Shown here in pieces: positions 17,971-26,611 of a DNA stretch of 50,428 nt (within the stretch, counting starts at the first letter, position 1; every line of letters starts with the position of its first letter). The notes below the pieces were generated by a model. That model was not told where the DNA came from. It did no database searches and saw nothing but the letters and a program-made list of their open reading frames with translations. Made by a program: the position numbers and the translations under genes. Origin of the DNA: an uncultured Acetatifactor sp. (GTDB taxonomy: Bacteria; Bacillota; Clostridia; Lachnospirales; Lachnospiraceae); assembly GCA_947627115.1 (NCBI GenBank), contig CANQUQ010000018.1:1-50428 (forward strand), read 5' to 3'.

Positions 17971-19521
17971 TCAGCCGCCCTTTACGATCAGCAGCTTCTG
18001 GCCCGGCACCAGCTCATCGCTGTCGAGAGAATTCAGCTCCCGCAGCACATCTACGGGCACATAATATTTCTTGCCGATGTTCCAAAGATTATCCCCGTCC
18101 TTCACCACATATACCACCATGCCCGGCAGATCGCTCATCTTGCCGCTGTCCAGCTCCGAGACGGTGACCTGCGTGATCAGATCCACAGGAATATTCTTAA
18201 AGACCACTGTGGAAAAGCTGAGCACTGCCTTTACATCCATCTCCTCCCCGTCCAGCATGGTCACCTGGAGCTGCTCCACCTCGGCATGCACCTTGCCCAG
18301 ATCCTCCGGCGCGATATCAGGGACCTCCAGCGTGTACTGATAGGGAATCTGTGCCTGCGCGCAGCCGTAAGGCGCCTCATCCTCCCCTGTGACATACATG
18401 ACCTTCACCGACATACTGCCCTGGAGCAGGATACCGTTCTCCACTGTGCTCTGCTGCTCAAGCACCGCCGATCCCTCGCTGTGCAGCAGCTGAAGCACGC
18501 TTCCCCCCGTAACGTGGATACGATCCGTGACCTTGGTCTTACCGGTCACCCTGGCCAGCAGCCTGCGCAGATTGGTCCGGTGAGTCTCCGTTCCGATCTC
18601 GTCGGAGACGCCGTACACGTCAGAAATGATCTCCAGCTTCTCCTCCTCGTAGATCCGGATGGAGATATCCATCACCAGCTCCAGACCGATGCTGCGCTCC
18701 TCCCCGTCAAAATCAGGGCGCACGGCCAGCTCCTGCTGTCCCAGGTGATATCGGATGTCGGGCAGCATGCCTTCCTTACATCCGTGGCATTCCAGCACGC
18801 CGCTGAACGGCAGCGTAGTCTCAAAGGAGCGGATCGGATGCTCCTCCCCCTCGCCCTCATACAGGAGGAACAGATGTACATCCCCCGACACGGTGAGCTT
18901 CTCCTCCATAGTCTTGAATTCCACGTCCCCCAGCGAGATGTTGTTCCAAAGGATCTGAAATATATTGGGATAGTTGGACGGCAGAGCCACCTCCTCCTTC
19001 AGCCGGAAGATATCGTTCTTGCAGATGGCGATCTGGGCGATATCCAGAGGCATCCGCCGGTATTCCGTCCGTTCCTCCCCATGGATGGCGATCGGCGCCT
19101 CCTCGTCATAGAGCTCCTCTATTTTTGCCGTCAGCGTGATCAGAGCCTGGACGTTCAGCTTGCGCGAATTGATAATGCCCACCGTCAGGTCCTCCACTTC
19201 GCCCTCCACCGTCACGGTGTCGGTGGGCACGGCGCCCTGCAGGATGATCCTTTCCTCAAAGGGCAGCTTCCCGTCCAAGGTCACAAGGCTGCTGCCCTCC
19301 TCCGAGGTATGGTACAGCACCACATAAGCCATCCGCCCTCTGACTGTGACGCAGTCGCTTCCCGGCTTAATCTCGTCGATGATCAGCTCCGCCTTCTCCA
19401 GATTCAGGGTACTCACGTCAGGCTTGCTTTCGGGTATATTTACATCGTCTTCCATGGTAAACTGCGTGACCGCCTCCGTTCTGGTGCGGTCCATATGTAT
19501 GTTCCTCTTGATCAGCTCCAC
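17971..19521 (-). CDS. sipL: SPOCS/DUF3794 plus LysM protein, SipL type
   Basis: 516 residues. Repeated DUF3794 (SPOCS) domains fill about 30-460: the PDV segments near the start and the repeated hydrophobic-acidic strands around TEYRRMPLDIAQIA and YHLGQQELAVRP. A LysM domain closes the protein (VVYVVKDGDNLWNIGKKYYV ... LNSLDSDELVPGQKLLI). This is the layout of Clostridioides difficile SipL, which binds SpoIVA and is needed for spore coat localisation; LysM is the binding part there. I chose the GTG at 19521, eight bases after GGAGG, which gives the family start MELIKRNIHMDR; an ATG five codons earlier overlaps that site. It lies downstream of pyrD but is separated by 75 bases. Confidence 0.85.
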   Translation of the reverse strand: MELIKRNIHMDRTRTEAVTQFTMEDDVNIPESKPDVSTLNLEKAELIIDEIKPGSDCVTVRGRMAYVVLYHTSEEGSSLVTLDGKLPFEERIILQGAVPTDTVTVEGEVEDLTVGIINSRKLNVQALITLTAKIEELYDEEAPIAIHGEERTEYRRMPLDIAQIAICKNDIFRLKEEVALPSNYPNIFQILWNNISLGDVEFKTMEEKLTVSGDVHLFLLYEGEGEEHPIRSFETTLPFSGVLECHGCKEGMLPDIRYHLGQQELAVRPDFDGEERSIGLELVMDISIRIYEEEKLEIISDVYGVSDEIGTETHRTNLRRLLARVTGKTKVTDRIHVTGGSVLQLLHSEGSAVLEQQSTVENGILLQGSMSVKVMYVTGEDEAPYGCAQAQIPYQYTLEVPDIAPEDLGKVHAEVEQLQVTMLDGEEMDVKAVLSFSTVVFKNIPVDLITQVTVSELDSGKMSDLPGMVVYVVKDGDNLWNIGKKYYVPVDVLRELNSLDSDELVPGQKLLIVKGG

Positions 19522-19596
19522 AAAAAATACCTCCATACATATACTGATATAAGTATATATATGAAGGTATTCCCGCTTTTATGATAAGGCCCCGGA

Positions 19597-20505
19597 TCAC
19601 CCCTCCACAGCTCCGATCAGGTCGGACAGATTTTCCACATGATACTGCTCCATATAGCGTTCGATGCCCTTTACCACCTCCGCCGTCGTGCAGGGATCCA
19701 CAAAATTCATTGCGCCCACGCTGACGGCGCTTGCCCCTGCCAGCAGGAACTCAATGGCATCCTCCCCATCGGCGATCCCGCCCATGCCTATGACGGGGAT
19801 CCTTACCGCCTGCGCCGCCTGATATACCATGCGCACCGCCACCGGCTTGATGGCCGGACCGCTCAGGCCCCCCGTCTTGTTTGCCAGGGCGAACCTGCGT
19901 CTATGGATATCGATCTTCATGCCCGTGATCGTGTTTATCAGGGACACCGCATCCGCACCCGCCGCCTCCGCTGCTCTTGCCATCTCCGCAATATCCGTGA
20001 CATTGGGGCTCAGCTTCATAATGACGGGCTGCCTGGCGTGTCTTTTGATCTCCTGGGTAATGCCGTACAGTGCATCCGCTTTCTGGCCGAAGGCGATGGC
20101 TCCCTCTTTTACGTTGGGACAGGAGACATTGATTTCCAGCATGGACACCGCCGGCTCCTCCCCCAGACGCTCCACCACGGCCACATAGTCCTCCACGGTC
20201 TTTCCGCAGACATTGACAATGATCCTGGTGTCGAACTGCTTCAGAAAAGGGATATCCCGTTCCATAAATACGTCAATGCCGGGATTCTGCAGACCGATGG
20301 CATTCAGCATCCCCCCGTAGACCTCCGCCACTCTGGGCGTAGGATTTCCCGGCCAGGGAACATTGGCCACGCCCTTTGTCACAACGGCTCCCAGCTTGTT
20401 CAGGTCCACGAACTCCGAATACTCCATGCCGGACCCGAAGGTGCCGGACGCAGTCATCACCGGATTTTTGAAGGTGACTCCCCCGATCGTTATCTGTGTG
20501 TTCAT
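19597..20505 (-). CDS. pyrD: dihydroorotate dehydrogenase B, catalytic subunit
   Basis: 302 residues, an FMN-binding TIM barrel. Seen: MTASGTFGSG near the start, the NAIGLQNPG loop, SMLEINVSCPNVKEG with the catalytic Cys, VIMKLSPNV and IPVIGMGGIADGEDAIEFL. The Cys rather than Ser base marks class 1B, which works with PyrK and NAD. It oxidises dihydroorotate in pyrimidine synthesis. I chose the ATG at 20505; GGGGGT lies eight bases upstream, and an ATG two codons earlier is too close to it. A short hairpin directly precedes the ribosome site. It is last in pyrC-pyrK-pyrD. Confidence 0.95.
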   Translation of the reverse strand: MNTQITIGGVTFKNPVMTASGTFGSGMEYSEFVDLNKLGAVVTKGVANVPWPGNPTPRVAEVYGGMLNAIGLQNPGIDVFMERDIPFLKQFDTRIIVNVCGKTVEDYVAVVERLGEEPAVSMLEINVSCPNVKEGAIAFGQKADALYGITQEIKRHARQPVIMKLSPNVTDIAEMARAAEAAGADAVSLINTITGMKIDIHRRRFALANKTGGLSGPAIKPVAVRMVYQAAQAVRIPVIGMGGIADGEDAIEFLLAGASAVSVGAMNFVDPCTTAEVVKGIERYMEQYHVENLSDLIGAVEG

Positions 20506-20518
20506 AATCATACCCCCT

Positions 20519-20534
20519 GTGCGCTTAGGCGCAC
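20519..20534 (-). repeat. dispersed hairpin element before pyrD
   Basis: GTGCGC-ttag-GCGCAC, a six-base-pair stem with a four-base loop. On the minus strand AGGGGGT, the pyrD ribosome site, follows at once. Similar hairpins precede pyrC, iorA and the second PP2C gene. Confidence 0.6.
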
Positions 20535-20561
20535 ATCAATTTCCTATCCGAAAACTCACCC

Positions 20562-21332
20562 TCAAATTTCTACCTCGCCCGCCTCAAACACGGGGCCGTC
20601 GGTACAGATCCTCGCATTGTGCACGTTCGTGTGGTGATGCACTCCCCCGGTCTTCACCACACAGCCCAGACAGGCGCCCACGCCGCAGGCCATGTGCTCC
20701 TCCAGGGAAATGTACGCCGGGATTCCCGCCTCCTGGGCATAGCTCTTGATCGCCCGAAGCATGGGCATGGGCCCGCAGGCGTAGATCAGATCCGCCTGCA
20801 ACCCGCACTCCCGTATGGCGTCCATGACATTTCCACGGATGCCCGCGCTGCCGTCCTCGGTAGCTATGTACAGCCGGCCGTGCTTTTGAAGATCCTCCTT
20901 TAAAAAGAGCTTATCGTCCCGATAGCCCGCCACGATCTGCTTTTCCGCCTCCAGCTCCTTTGCCAGCTCCAGCAGGGGCGGGATCCCGATGCCGCCTCCC
21001 ATGAGAAATACCTTTTTCCCCCTGGCCTTTTCCAACGGAAAGCCGTTGCCGAGAGGTCCCATGACAGAGACGGGCTCTCCCTGGCGGTATCCGGCAAATT
21101 CACCGGTCCCCCTGCCGGCGACGCGGTACACGACCCTGAGGCTCTCCGCGTCCTCTCCCAGCTCACAGATGCTGATGGGACGCGGCAAAAGGGTGCTTTT
21201 GTCCCTGGGGTAGATGCAGAGGAACTGACCCGGTCTTGCCTCTGCGGCAAGGCGGGTGCCGATCCACATATCGTAGATTCCGGGTGCAATTTCCCTCTGG
21301 GAAAGCACCTTCGCTGTCTCTTTTCGCTTCAT
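20562..21332 (-). CDS. pyrK: dihydroorotate dehydrogenase electron-transfer subunit
   Basis: 256 residues of the ferredoxin-reductase type. An FAD domain (RPISICEL, GRGTGEFAGYRQGEPVSVMGPLGNGF) is followed by an NAD domain (MGGGIGIPPLLELAK) and a C-terminal [2Fe-2S] site (CGVGACLGC, then HNARICTDGPVF, giving four Cys). It passes electrons from PyrD to NAD. I chose the ATG at 21332, which has AAGGAAT upstream; the frame is open ten codons earlier. It sits between pyrC and pyrD, as in many Clostridia. Confidence 0.94.
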   Translation of the reverse strand: MKRKETAKVLSQREIAPGIYDMWIGTRLAAEARPGQFLCIYPRDKSTLLPRPISICELGEDAESLRVVYRVAGRGTGEFAGYRQGEPVSVMGPLGNGFPLEKARGKKVFLMGGGIGIPPLLELAKELEAEKQIVAGYRDDKLFLKEDLQKHGRLYIATEDGSAGIRGNVMDAIRECGLQADLIYACGPMPMLRAIKSYAQEAGIPAYISLEEHMACGVGACLGCVVKTGGVHHHTNVHNARICTDGPVFEAGEVEI

Positions 21333-21399
21333 CTTGCATTCCTTTCTCACGCCGCACTCCACGCCGTGCCGTGTCGGGCATTTACCGTCTGCATCCCGC

Positions 21400-22668
21400 C
21401 TATGCCGAATAGACCTCCCTGCCGGAAGCGATGGTCTTTACCACCTTGCCCTTTAAGCTCCAGCCCGTAAAGGGAGAGTTCTCCGCCTTGGAGGCATAGC
21501 TGCCGGGAATGACCTGAGCGTACGTATCGATCAGGACCAGATCCGCAGGACCGCCCTCCTCCAGATACCCTGCATCCAGATGATACAGCGCCGCCGGGTT
21601 GGTGCTCATGAGCCGGAGCAGCTGACACATGGTGAGATACCCCTTGTCCACCAGCTCCGTGATCCCCAGCGCCAGCGCCGTCTCCAGGCCGATAATTCCG
21701 CTGGGCGCCTGAGTGATGGGCCTTGCCTTTTCCTCCGACGTATGGGGCGCGTGGTCGGTGGCGATCATATCTATGGTCCCGTCCACCAGTCCCCGTATGA
21801 TCTCCTGGCGGTCATTTTCAGTCCGCAGGGGCGGATTCATCTTCGCCAGAGTGCCGTACTCCTCCACCGCCGCCTCCGTCAGGGTAAAGTGATGAGGAGT
21901 TGCCTCCGCATGGATGTTGGTGCCGATTTCCTTCGCCCTGCGCACCAGCTCCACGGACTCCGCTGCGCTGATGTGCTGGATATCTATGCTTGCCCCCGTC
22001 TCCAGCGCGATCTTCAGATCGCGCTCTACCATCGTGATCTCCGCCTCTCTCGGAGCTCCGCCGATGCCGAGCCTCTCGCTCGCCTCTCCGCGGTCGATGC
22101 CGTTCTCGGAGATCAGACCGGGGTCCTCCTCGTGGAAGCTGACAGGCAGATCCAGCGCCGCCGCCTCCTCCATGGCCTTCCGCGCAACGGCGGCATCCAT
22201 GACAGGCATGCCGTCGTCGGTAAAGCCTGCCGCCCCCGCCGCCGCCAGCTCCTTCATGGGCGTCAGCTTCCTGCCCTGCATGCCCTCCGTCACATTGGCG
22301 CAGGCGTAGACATGGATCCCGGTCTCACGGCCGCGCCTCAGCACATACTCCAAGGTCTCCGCATTGTCCACGGGAGGCTTCGTGTTGGCCATCATCACCA
22401 CCGAGGTAAAACCTCCCTTTGCGGCGGCCGCCGCGCCGGTGGCAATATCTTCCTTCTGCGTAAATCCCGGCTCCCTGAAATGCACATGCACGTCCACAAG
22501 ACCGGGCGCCACCAACAGCCCCTCCGCGTCAATGACCCTGCAGCGCCCCCTGGGCGCCTCCAGATCCTTTCCGATCTTCACGATCCTGTCCTTTTGTGTC
22601 AGGATATCATATTTCCCGTCCCTGCCGGACTTGGGATCGATCATATATCCGTTTTTGATCAAAAGCAT
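21400..22668 (-). CDS. pyrC: dihydroorotase
   Basis: 422 residues, a zinc amidohydrolase of the PyrC class I type. Motifs: VDVHVHFREPGF with the HxH zinc ligands, NTKPPVDN, DDGMPV, SFHEEDPGL, HISAAESVELVRRAK, and TDHAPHTSEEK with the catalytic Asp. It closes carbamoyl aspartate to dihydroorotate. GGGAGGCGCCT precedes the ATG. It is the first gene of pyrC-pyrK-pyrD and has a 100-base leader with two hairpins. Confidence 0.95.
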   Translation of the reverse strand: MLLIKNGYMIDPKSGRDGKYDILTQKDRIVKIGKDLEAPRGRCRVIDAEGLLVAPGLVDVHVHFREPGFTQKEDIATGAAAAAKGGFTSVVMMANTKPPVDNAETLEYVLRRGRETGIHVYACANVTEGMQGRKLTPMKELAAAGAAGFTDDGMPVMDAAVARKAMEEAAALDLPVSFHEEDPGLISENGIDRGEASERLGIGGAPREAEITMVERDLKIALETGASIDIQHISAAESVELVRRAKEIGTNIHAEATPHHFTLTEAAVEEYGTLAKMNPPLRTENDRQEIIRGLVDGTIDMIATDHAPHTSEEKARPITQAPSGIIGLETALALGITELVDKGYLTMCQLLRLMSTNPAALYHLDAGYLEEGGPADLVLIDTYAQVIPGSYASKAENSPFTGWSLKGKVVKTIASGREVYSA

Positions 22669-22714
22669 AGGCGCCTCCCGGAAAAAACATTTTATATACT
22701 GTGCGATCGCTCAC

Positions 22715-22775
22715 GTGCGCTTTGACGCACCTGAGATCAAAGACCGACGCAATGACCTTCTGCGTCAACATTGTA
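22715..22775 (-). promoter_or_regulatory. pyr operon promoter and leader with two hairpins
   Basis: On the minus strand TACAAT (22775-22770) is a good -10 box; its -35 region, TTTTCT, is weak. Transcription would begin close to GACGCA (22766-22761), which pairs with TGCGTC (22751-22746) in a first hairpin. A second hairpin, GTGCGT-caaa-GCGCAC-like, lies at 22730-22715. TGCGTC occurs in both, so the first GACGCA could pair with either. This suits a two-state leader, but I see no recognisable PyrR site. Confidence 0.45.
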
Positions 22776-22800
22776 GCATGGATCCGGGAAAAAGAAAAGA

Positions 22801-22829
22801 GATACCGGTCAGACCTTCAGACCGGTATC
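22801..22829 (-). terminator. terminator of the 22867 lipoprotein gene
   Basis: GATACCGGTC (22801-22810) and GACCGGTATC (22820-22829) form a perfect ten-base-pair stem. On the minus strand TCTTTTCTTTTTCCC follows. It separates the lipoprotein gene from the pyr promoter just downstream. Confidence 0.9.
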
Positions 22830-22866
22830 AAAATAATCTGCCAGCGGTTCAAAAAAGCGGCAGCTG

Positions 22867-23598
22867 TCATTGAGCCGCCGCGTTGTCGATCTCATCTTGA
22901 AACATTTCGTCAATAATCACAGTTATACTGTACATTTTTTTATCATGGAAATAGAATGTAATATGCGCAATTTCTTCACCCGTCTGTTCATCGTAGTCCC
23001 AATATCCCATAGCGCCTTCTGTTTTTTCGTCAGGTTCCCCCCATAAGGCAGCTATCTCTTCCGGTGTTGATGCGAAGGTCACACCGGCTACCTCAAAATC
23101 TCCATCCATATCTAATAAACTATACGATTCGATCCACGCATCTTCAAATCCTGTGCTCATATCCACCAGACCGTCTGTCTCCAGTGTGATATCCGGAAAT
23201 GACACGTTGCCCACATATTTCTCTCCATGCATCAGATCACCGTGCGCACCACGTGTTCTCGTTGTCATATTCATTCCTTCGCCCAGGCTCAGCCCCTCGT
23301 CCATGTCCTTTACCTGGCAGGGAATCGGCAGCGAACATCCCTCTACAGTAAGCGTCTTCAGCTTCTCCGCCACCGTCATATCCCTGAACGCCTCGGAGCC
23401 TTCCGGCCCGCCGGGACTTCCGGCATCCGCCTGCGCAGGACTTGCGGAAGGACTTTCCGACGGCTGTTCCGTCACGAAAGTCTCCTCTCCCCCGCCGTAT
23501 AAAGCGGCCGTTTCATCACTTTGACTGCCGCAAGCCGTCATGCCCAGTATCAGCAGGATCAGATATATACCCGCAGCCTTCTTCCCTCTTTTGAACAT
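22867..23598 (-). CDS. lipoprotein of unknown function
   Basis: 243 residues. The signal peptide ends in a lipobox (MTACG, Cys23). A Ser/Pro/Ala/Glu-rich linker spans about 24-70, then a soluble domain follows with GVTFASTPEEIAALWGEPDE and ITFYFHDKKMYSITV near the end. That ending resembles small lipoproteins with a beta-sheet domain in which a TPxEIxAxxGEPxE segment recurs, but I cannot name a family. It is likely anchored on the outer face of the membrane. Confidence 0.75.
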   Translation of the reverse strand: MFKRGKKAAGIYLILLILGMTACGSQSDETAALYGGGEETFVTEQPSESPSASPAQADAGSPGGPEGSEAFRDMTVAEKLKTLTVEGCSLPIPCQVKDMDEGLSLGEGMNMTTRTRGAHGDLMHGEKYVGNVSFPDITLETDGLVDMSTGFEDAWIESYSLLDMDGDFEVAGVTFASTPEEIAALWGEPDEKTEGAMGYWDYDEQTGEEIAHITFYFHDKKMYSITVIIDEMFQDEIDNAAAQ

Positions 23599-23654
23599 AT
23601 TACTTCCCCCTCTGTTTTAACGGTCTGCATGTCTGCAATATTGTAGCTATAATA

Positions 23655-24614
23655 TCACATAGTTGTATTGTTTACAAGCGCATTGTCGCTCATATAGGAG
23701 AGCGGCTGAAAGGTGTATCCCATCTCCTCCCACTTTGTGAGCAGCTCGTCCAACACTTCCCCGTTGGTGCTCGACGTATTGTGGAGCAGCACCACCGCTC
23801 CGGGATGGATCCGACCGGTGAGCTTATTGATCGCCTCGTTGTGAGTGGGCTGCTTCTCGGTGTCCCAATCCACATACGCAAGGCTCCAGAAGATCGTGCT
23901 GTAGCCCTGCTCCTTAGCCATGGTCAGATTTTTAATACCGCATTTCCCCTCAGGGGGACGGTAGTAGGGGGAGAGCTCGGTCCCCGTCACCTCCCTGAAT
24001 TTATCCTCCACCGCCCTGAGCTCCTCCTGAAAGGCAACTTCATCCAGCGTATCGATATCATAGTGGTGGAAGGTATGGTTGCCCACGGCATGTCCCTCGT
24101 CCACCATGCGCCGCACCAGTTCCGGAGCTGTCTCCAGAAAATGACCTACCACAAAGAAGGTCGCCGGAGCGTTATGGGCCTTCAAGGCGTCCAGGATCGG
24201 TTCCGTGTTGCCGTTCTCATACCCGCAGTCAAAGGTCAGATAAATGACCTTTTCGCTGTCGCCGCCTATAAAGTAAGCGTTGTACTGTGCCAGCTCCTCC
24301 GGGGAGGCATTCCCCTCCGGCTGTGCGCCGGACTCACCGTAGCTGAGGCCCCACCCGACGCCTTCTTCCGTCAGCCTGTCCACAAAGGGTTCCGCCGAGG
24401 GCTCCGGCGTATCCTCAGACGGCTTAGCAGAGGCCGGCAGCTGATATTCGCCGGACTGTTCTCTGTCCGTGTGCAGTTCCTCCGCTCCTGACGGGGCGTC
24501 CCGGTAATCTGAAGCTGCAGCGTCCGACGGCGCTCTGCCGCCGCAGCCCGTGAGCGCTGCCGCCAGCAAAAGCGCCGCCATCATAACAGATCCCGTATTT
24601 TTCTCTCTGTACAT
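23655..24614 (-). CDS. PdaA-like polysaccharide deacetylase lipoprotein
   Basis: 319 residues. The lipobox is LTGCG with Cys24, followed by a Ser/Glu/Pro linker. The NodB domain starts near 115: LTFDCGYENG (motif 1), HTFHHYD (motif 2, the metal His pair), RPPEGKCGI (motif 3), and VVLLHNTSSTNGEVL at the end. The TFDxGYENG form is that of PdaA, the enzyme that deacetylates N-acetylmuramic acid on the way to muramic delta-lactam in the spore cortex. A spore role is therefore likely, though lipid anchoring differs from B. subtilis PdaA. Confidence 0.85.
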   Translation of the reverse strand: MYREKNTGSVMMAALLLAAALTGCGGRAPSDAAASDYRDAPSGAEELHTDREQSGEYQLPASAKPSEDTPEPSAEPFVDRLTEEGVGWGLSYGESGAQPEGNASPEELAQYNAYFIGGDSEKVIYLTFDCGYENGNTEPILDALKAHNAPATFFVVGHFLETAPELVRRMVDEGHAVGNHTFHHYDIDTLDEVAFQEELRAVEDKFREVTGTELSPYYRPPEGKCGIKNLTMAKEQGYSTIFWSLAYVDWDTEKQPTHNEAINKLTGRIHPGAVVLLHNTSSTNGEVLDELLTKWEEMGYTFQPLSYMSDNALVNNTTM

Positions 24615-24729
24615 TTTTCACACCCGATCCCGTTCGTATTTTCAATATTTGAAAGCTTACCTTCCGTTTTTACCATAGACCGGAAAAGCATCATATTTTC
24701 ATCAAAAGTGTTTCCTGTTTGTAAATGTT

Positions 24730-25143
24730 CTACTCAAAAATGACCGTCTGATCCAGGCGTTCCGTCTTGATCACAATATAGGGATAGGAGGGTGTCTGAT
24801 TTTCCTTTTCCGACGCGTCCGGTCCCAAAAGACATGTGTTGACACAGATATTTGTCTCCGTCAGATAAAGCTCGTTCACCGCGATGCTGTAGCCCCCCGT
24901 GTCATGCTGTCCGTACCCCGCACATATGTATAGATTTTCACTGTCGCTGTATGTGATCTGAAAGGGCTTGCTCTTTTTCTCCTCTATAATGGCCGCAAGC
25001 TCCTCCGGAATCTTATCTTCACTGAGAACCGTAAAATCGAGATCACGCAGCTTTAACTTTTCCTCGCTCAGGAACGTGCAGCCGGACAAAAGCATCACGC
25101 ACACCGCCAGAACTGCCAAAAGCAACATTTTTCGTCTTTTCAA
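24730..25143 (-). CDS. PrcB C-terminal-domain lipoprotein
   Basis: 137 residues. A lipobox LLSGC with Cys22 is followed by a compact beta-rich domain: FQITYSDSENLYICAGYGQ, DTGGYSIAVNELYLTE, and YPYIVIKTERLDQTVIFE. The GYGQxxTGGYSI core and the final PYxVxKxE strand are those of the PrcB_C family, named for a subunit of a protease complex in oral spirochaetes. A protein-binding or protease-modulating role outside the membrane is inferred. It is divergent from plsC with about 125 bases between the two starts. Confidence 0.75.
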   Translation of the reverse strand: MKRRKMLLLAVLAVCVMLLSGCTFLSEEKLKLRDLDFTVLSEDKIPEELAAIIEEKKSKPFQITYSDSENLYICAGYGQHDTGGYSIAVNELYLTETNICVNTCLLGPDASEKENQTPSYPYIVIKTERLDQTVIFE

Positions 25144-25182
25144 AATTGCCTCGCATAACCGTTATTCTTTTGCTCTATTCTA

Positions 25183-25211
25183 TGTACACAAAAATTTTTT
25201 TATGCTACAAT
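25183..25211 (+). promoter_or_regulatory. promoter of plsC
   Basis: TGTACA (25183-25188) and TACAAT (25206-25211) are spaced by 17 bases. They lie about 58 bases before the plsC ATG at 25269. The -10 box is good and the -35 box moderate. Confidence 0.6.
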
Positions 25212-25268
25212 ATCGAAGGAGGGCAGAGGCAGCACAACGTATCCGCAGCTGCCCCACAGGAGAAAAAT

Positions 25269-26030
25269 ATGCTTCGCTTTATCGTGATCGTTATCTATCT
25301 GGTGCTTTATCTGATCCTGTCCATTCCGGTCCTGTTCGCAGAGTGGATCCTCGGAAAAATCGACCCCGGTCTGAGAGACAGAAGCTCCAAGGCCCTTGTG
25401 GGCTGGGGCTTTCGCTGCATTACCCGCCTTGCGGGCACCGAGCTGACCGTCCGGGGACAGGAGAATATTCCTTTGGATACTGCGGTGCTCTATGTGGGCA
25501 ATCACCGCAGCTATTTTGACATTGTGCTGACCTTATCGCTCTTTCCGAATATAACGGGATATGTGGCAAAAAAGGAAATGCTGAAGTGGCCCCTGCTGAA
25601 TCTCTGGATGAAGAACATTCACTGCCTGTTCCTGGACCGCGACAACATCAAGGAGGGCTTAAAGACTATTCTCAAGGGCGTGGAGGAGGTAAAGAACGGA
25701 GTCTCTCTCTGTATTTTCCCGGAGGGTACAAGAAACAAGGTGAACGACACCTTTCTGCCCTTCCATGAGGGCAGTTTTAAGATTGCCGAAAGAGGGGGCG
25801 TACCGGTGATTCCCATGGTCATCGTCAACTCTGCGGGGGGATTTGAGGATCATATTCCAAGAGTGACAAAGGCCACCGTCGTCATAGAATTTCTCCCGCC
25901 CGTCTACATCGACAGACTGGAGAAGGACGACCGGAAGAACCTCGGCAGCTATGTGAGAGAGCTCATCTCCAGAAGGTATTTTGAACTGAAGGAGGAGTTC
26001 TTCAGCGACGGCACGTCCACTCCCTCGTGA
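25269..26030 (+). CDS. plsC: 1-acyl-glycerol-3-phosphate acyltransferase
   Basis: 253 residues. An N-terminal membrane segment (about 3-22) is followed by the acyltransferase domain with NHRSYFD (the HX4D motif), LDRDN, and FPEGTRN, the substrate-binding motif. It acylates lysophosphatidic acid to phosphatidic acid at the membrane. The ATG at 25269 has CAGGAGAAA upstream; the frame is open 41 codons earlier across the promoter, so that is not used. Its last 82 bases overlap, on the opposite strand, the end of the methyltransferase gene. Confidence 0.92.
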   Translation: MLRFIVIVIYLVLYLILSIPVLFAEWILGKIDPGLRDRSSKALVGWGFRCITRLAGTELTVRGQENIPLDTAVLYVGNHRSYFDIVLTLSLFPNITGYVAKKEMLKWPLLNLWMKNIHCLFLDRDNIKEGLKTILKGVEEVKNGVSLCIFPEGTRNKVNDTFLPFHEGSFKIAERGGVPVIPMVIVNSAGGFEDHIPRVTKATVVIEFLPPVYIDRLEKDDRKNLGSYVRELISRRYFELKEEFFSDGTSTPS

Positions 26031-26512
26031 GACAGGAGCGCTTCCTTCAGGGGAATACCGCCGCCGTAGCCGATCATGCTACCGTCCGTCCCCACCACAC
26101 GGTGGCAGGGGATCACAATTGAAACGGGGTTGTGCCCCACCGCATTGCCTACCGCCTGAGCGGCCATTTTTTCGATGCCGCGCCGGGCGGCTATCTTTTT
26201 GGCGATCTCACCGTAGGCGGTCACCTTCCCGTAAGGGATCCGGCAGAGAATCTCCCACACCTCCCGGCGAAAGGCGCTTCCCTCCGGCGCAAGGGGAAGC
26301 TCTTCGGGCAGGGGCCTCTCCCCGGCAAAGTACCTGTCCAGCCACTGTGCCGCCTTCTCCAGCACGGGAGGCCGGCCGGCGCCGCACGCTCCGTATTTCA
26401 GAGCGCCTTCATAGCCCCTCTGGCCCGCCAGCCAAAGCTCTTTGATAGTTTCTCCGTCGCTGACGATGCGGATCTCCCCCAGGGGAGAACGGTAACTTGT
26501 CCGATAAAGCAT
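25949..26512 (-). CDS. ogt: methylated-DNA-protein cysteine methyltransferase
   Basis: 187 residues. The C-terminal domain carries RIPYGKVTAYGEIAKKI, then IVIPCHRVVGTDGS with the acceptor Cys, and GYGGGIPLKEALLSHEG. The N-terminal part (MLYRTSYRSPLGEIRIV) is the usual Ogt lead-in. It removes O6-alkyl groups from guanine in DNA and is used up in the process. About 20 residues follow the usual end (VPSLKNSSFSSKYLLEMSSLT-like tail), and this extra tail is what overlaps plsC. Confidence 0.92.
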   Translation of the reverse strand: MLYRTSYRSPLGEIRIVSDGETIKELWLAGQRGYEGALKYGACGAGRPPVLEKAAQWLDRYFAGERPLPEELPLAPEGSAFRREVWEILCRIPYGKVTAYGEIAKKIAARRGIEKMAAQAVGNAVGHNPVSIVIPCHRVVGTDGSMIGYGGGIPLKEALLSHEGVDVPSLKNSSFSSKYLLEMSSLT

Positions 26513-26611
26513 CGGTCGTCCTTCCTTTCCGTGTCCTCCTTCGGCGGCGCTTTCCTTTTCACATAAATTATGCTAAAGTGGTTACAATGACCTTCCGAAA
26601 GGATCTCACAC

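Noticed and set aside
17959..19584. 541-codon open frame on the plus strand
   Set aside because: Antisense of the SipL-like gene; no family motif and no start site.
19530..19590. Sigma-E promoter before the SipL-like gene
   Set aside because: The AT-rich stretch has loose resemblance to a sporulation promoter, but I could not fit both elements at a proper distance.
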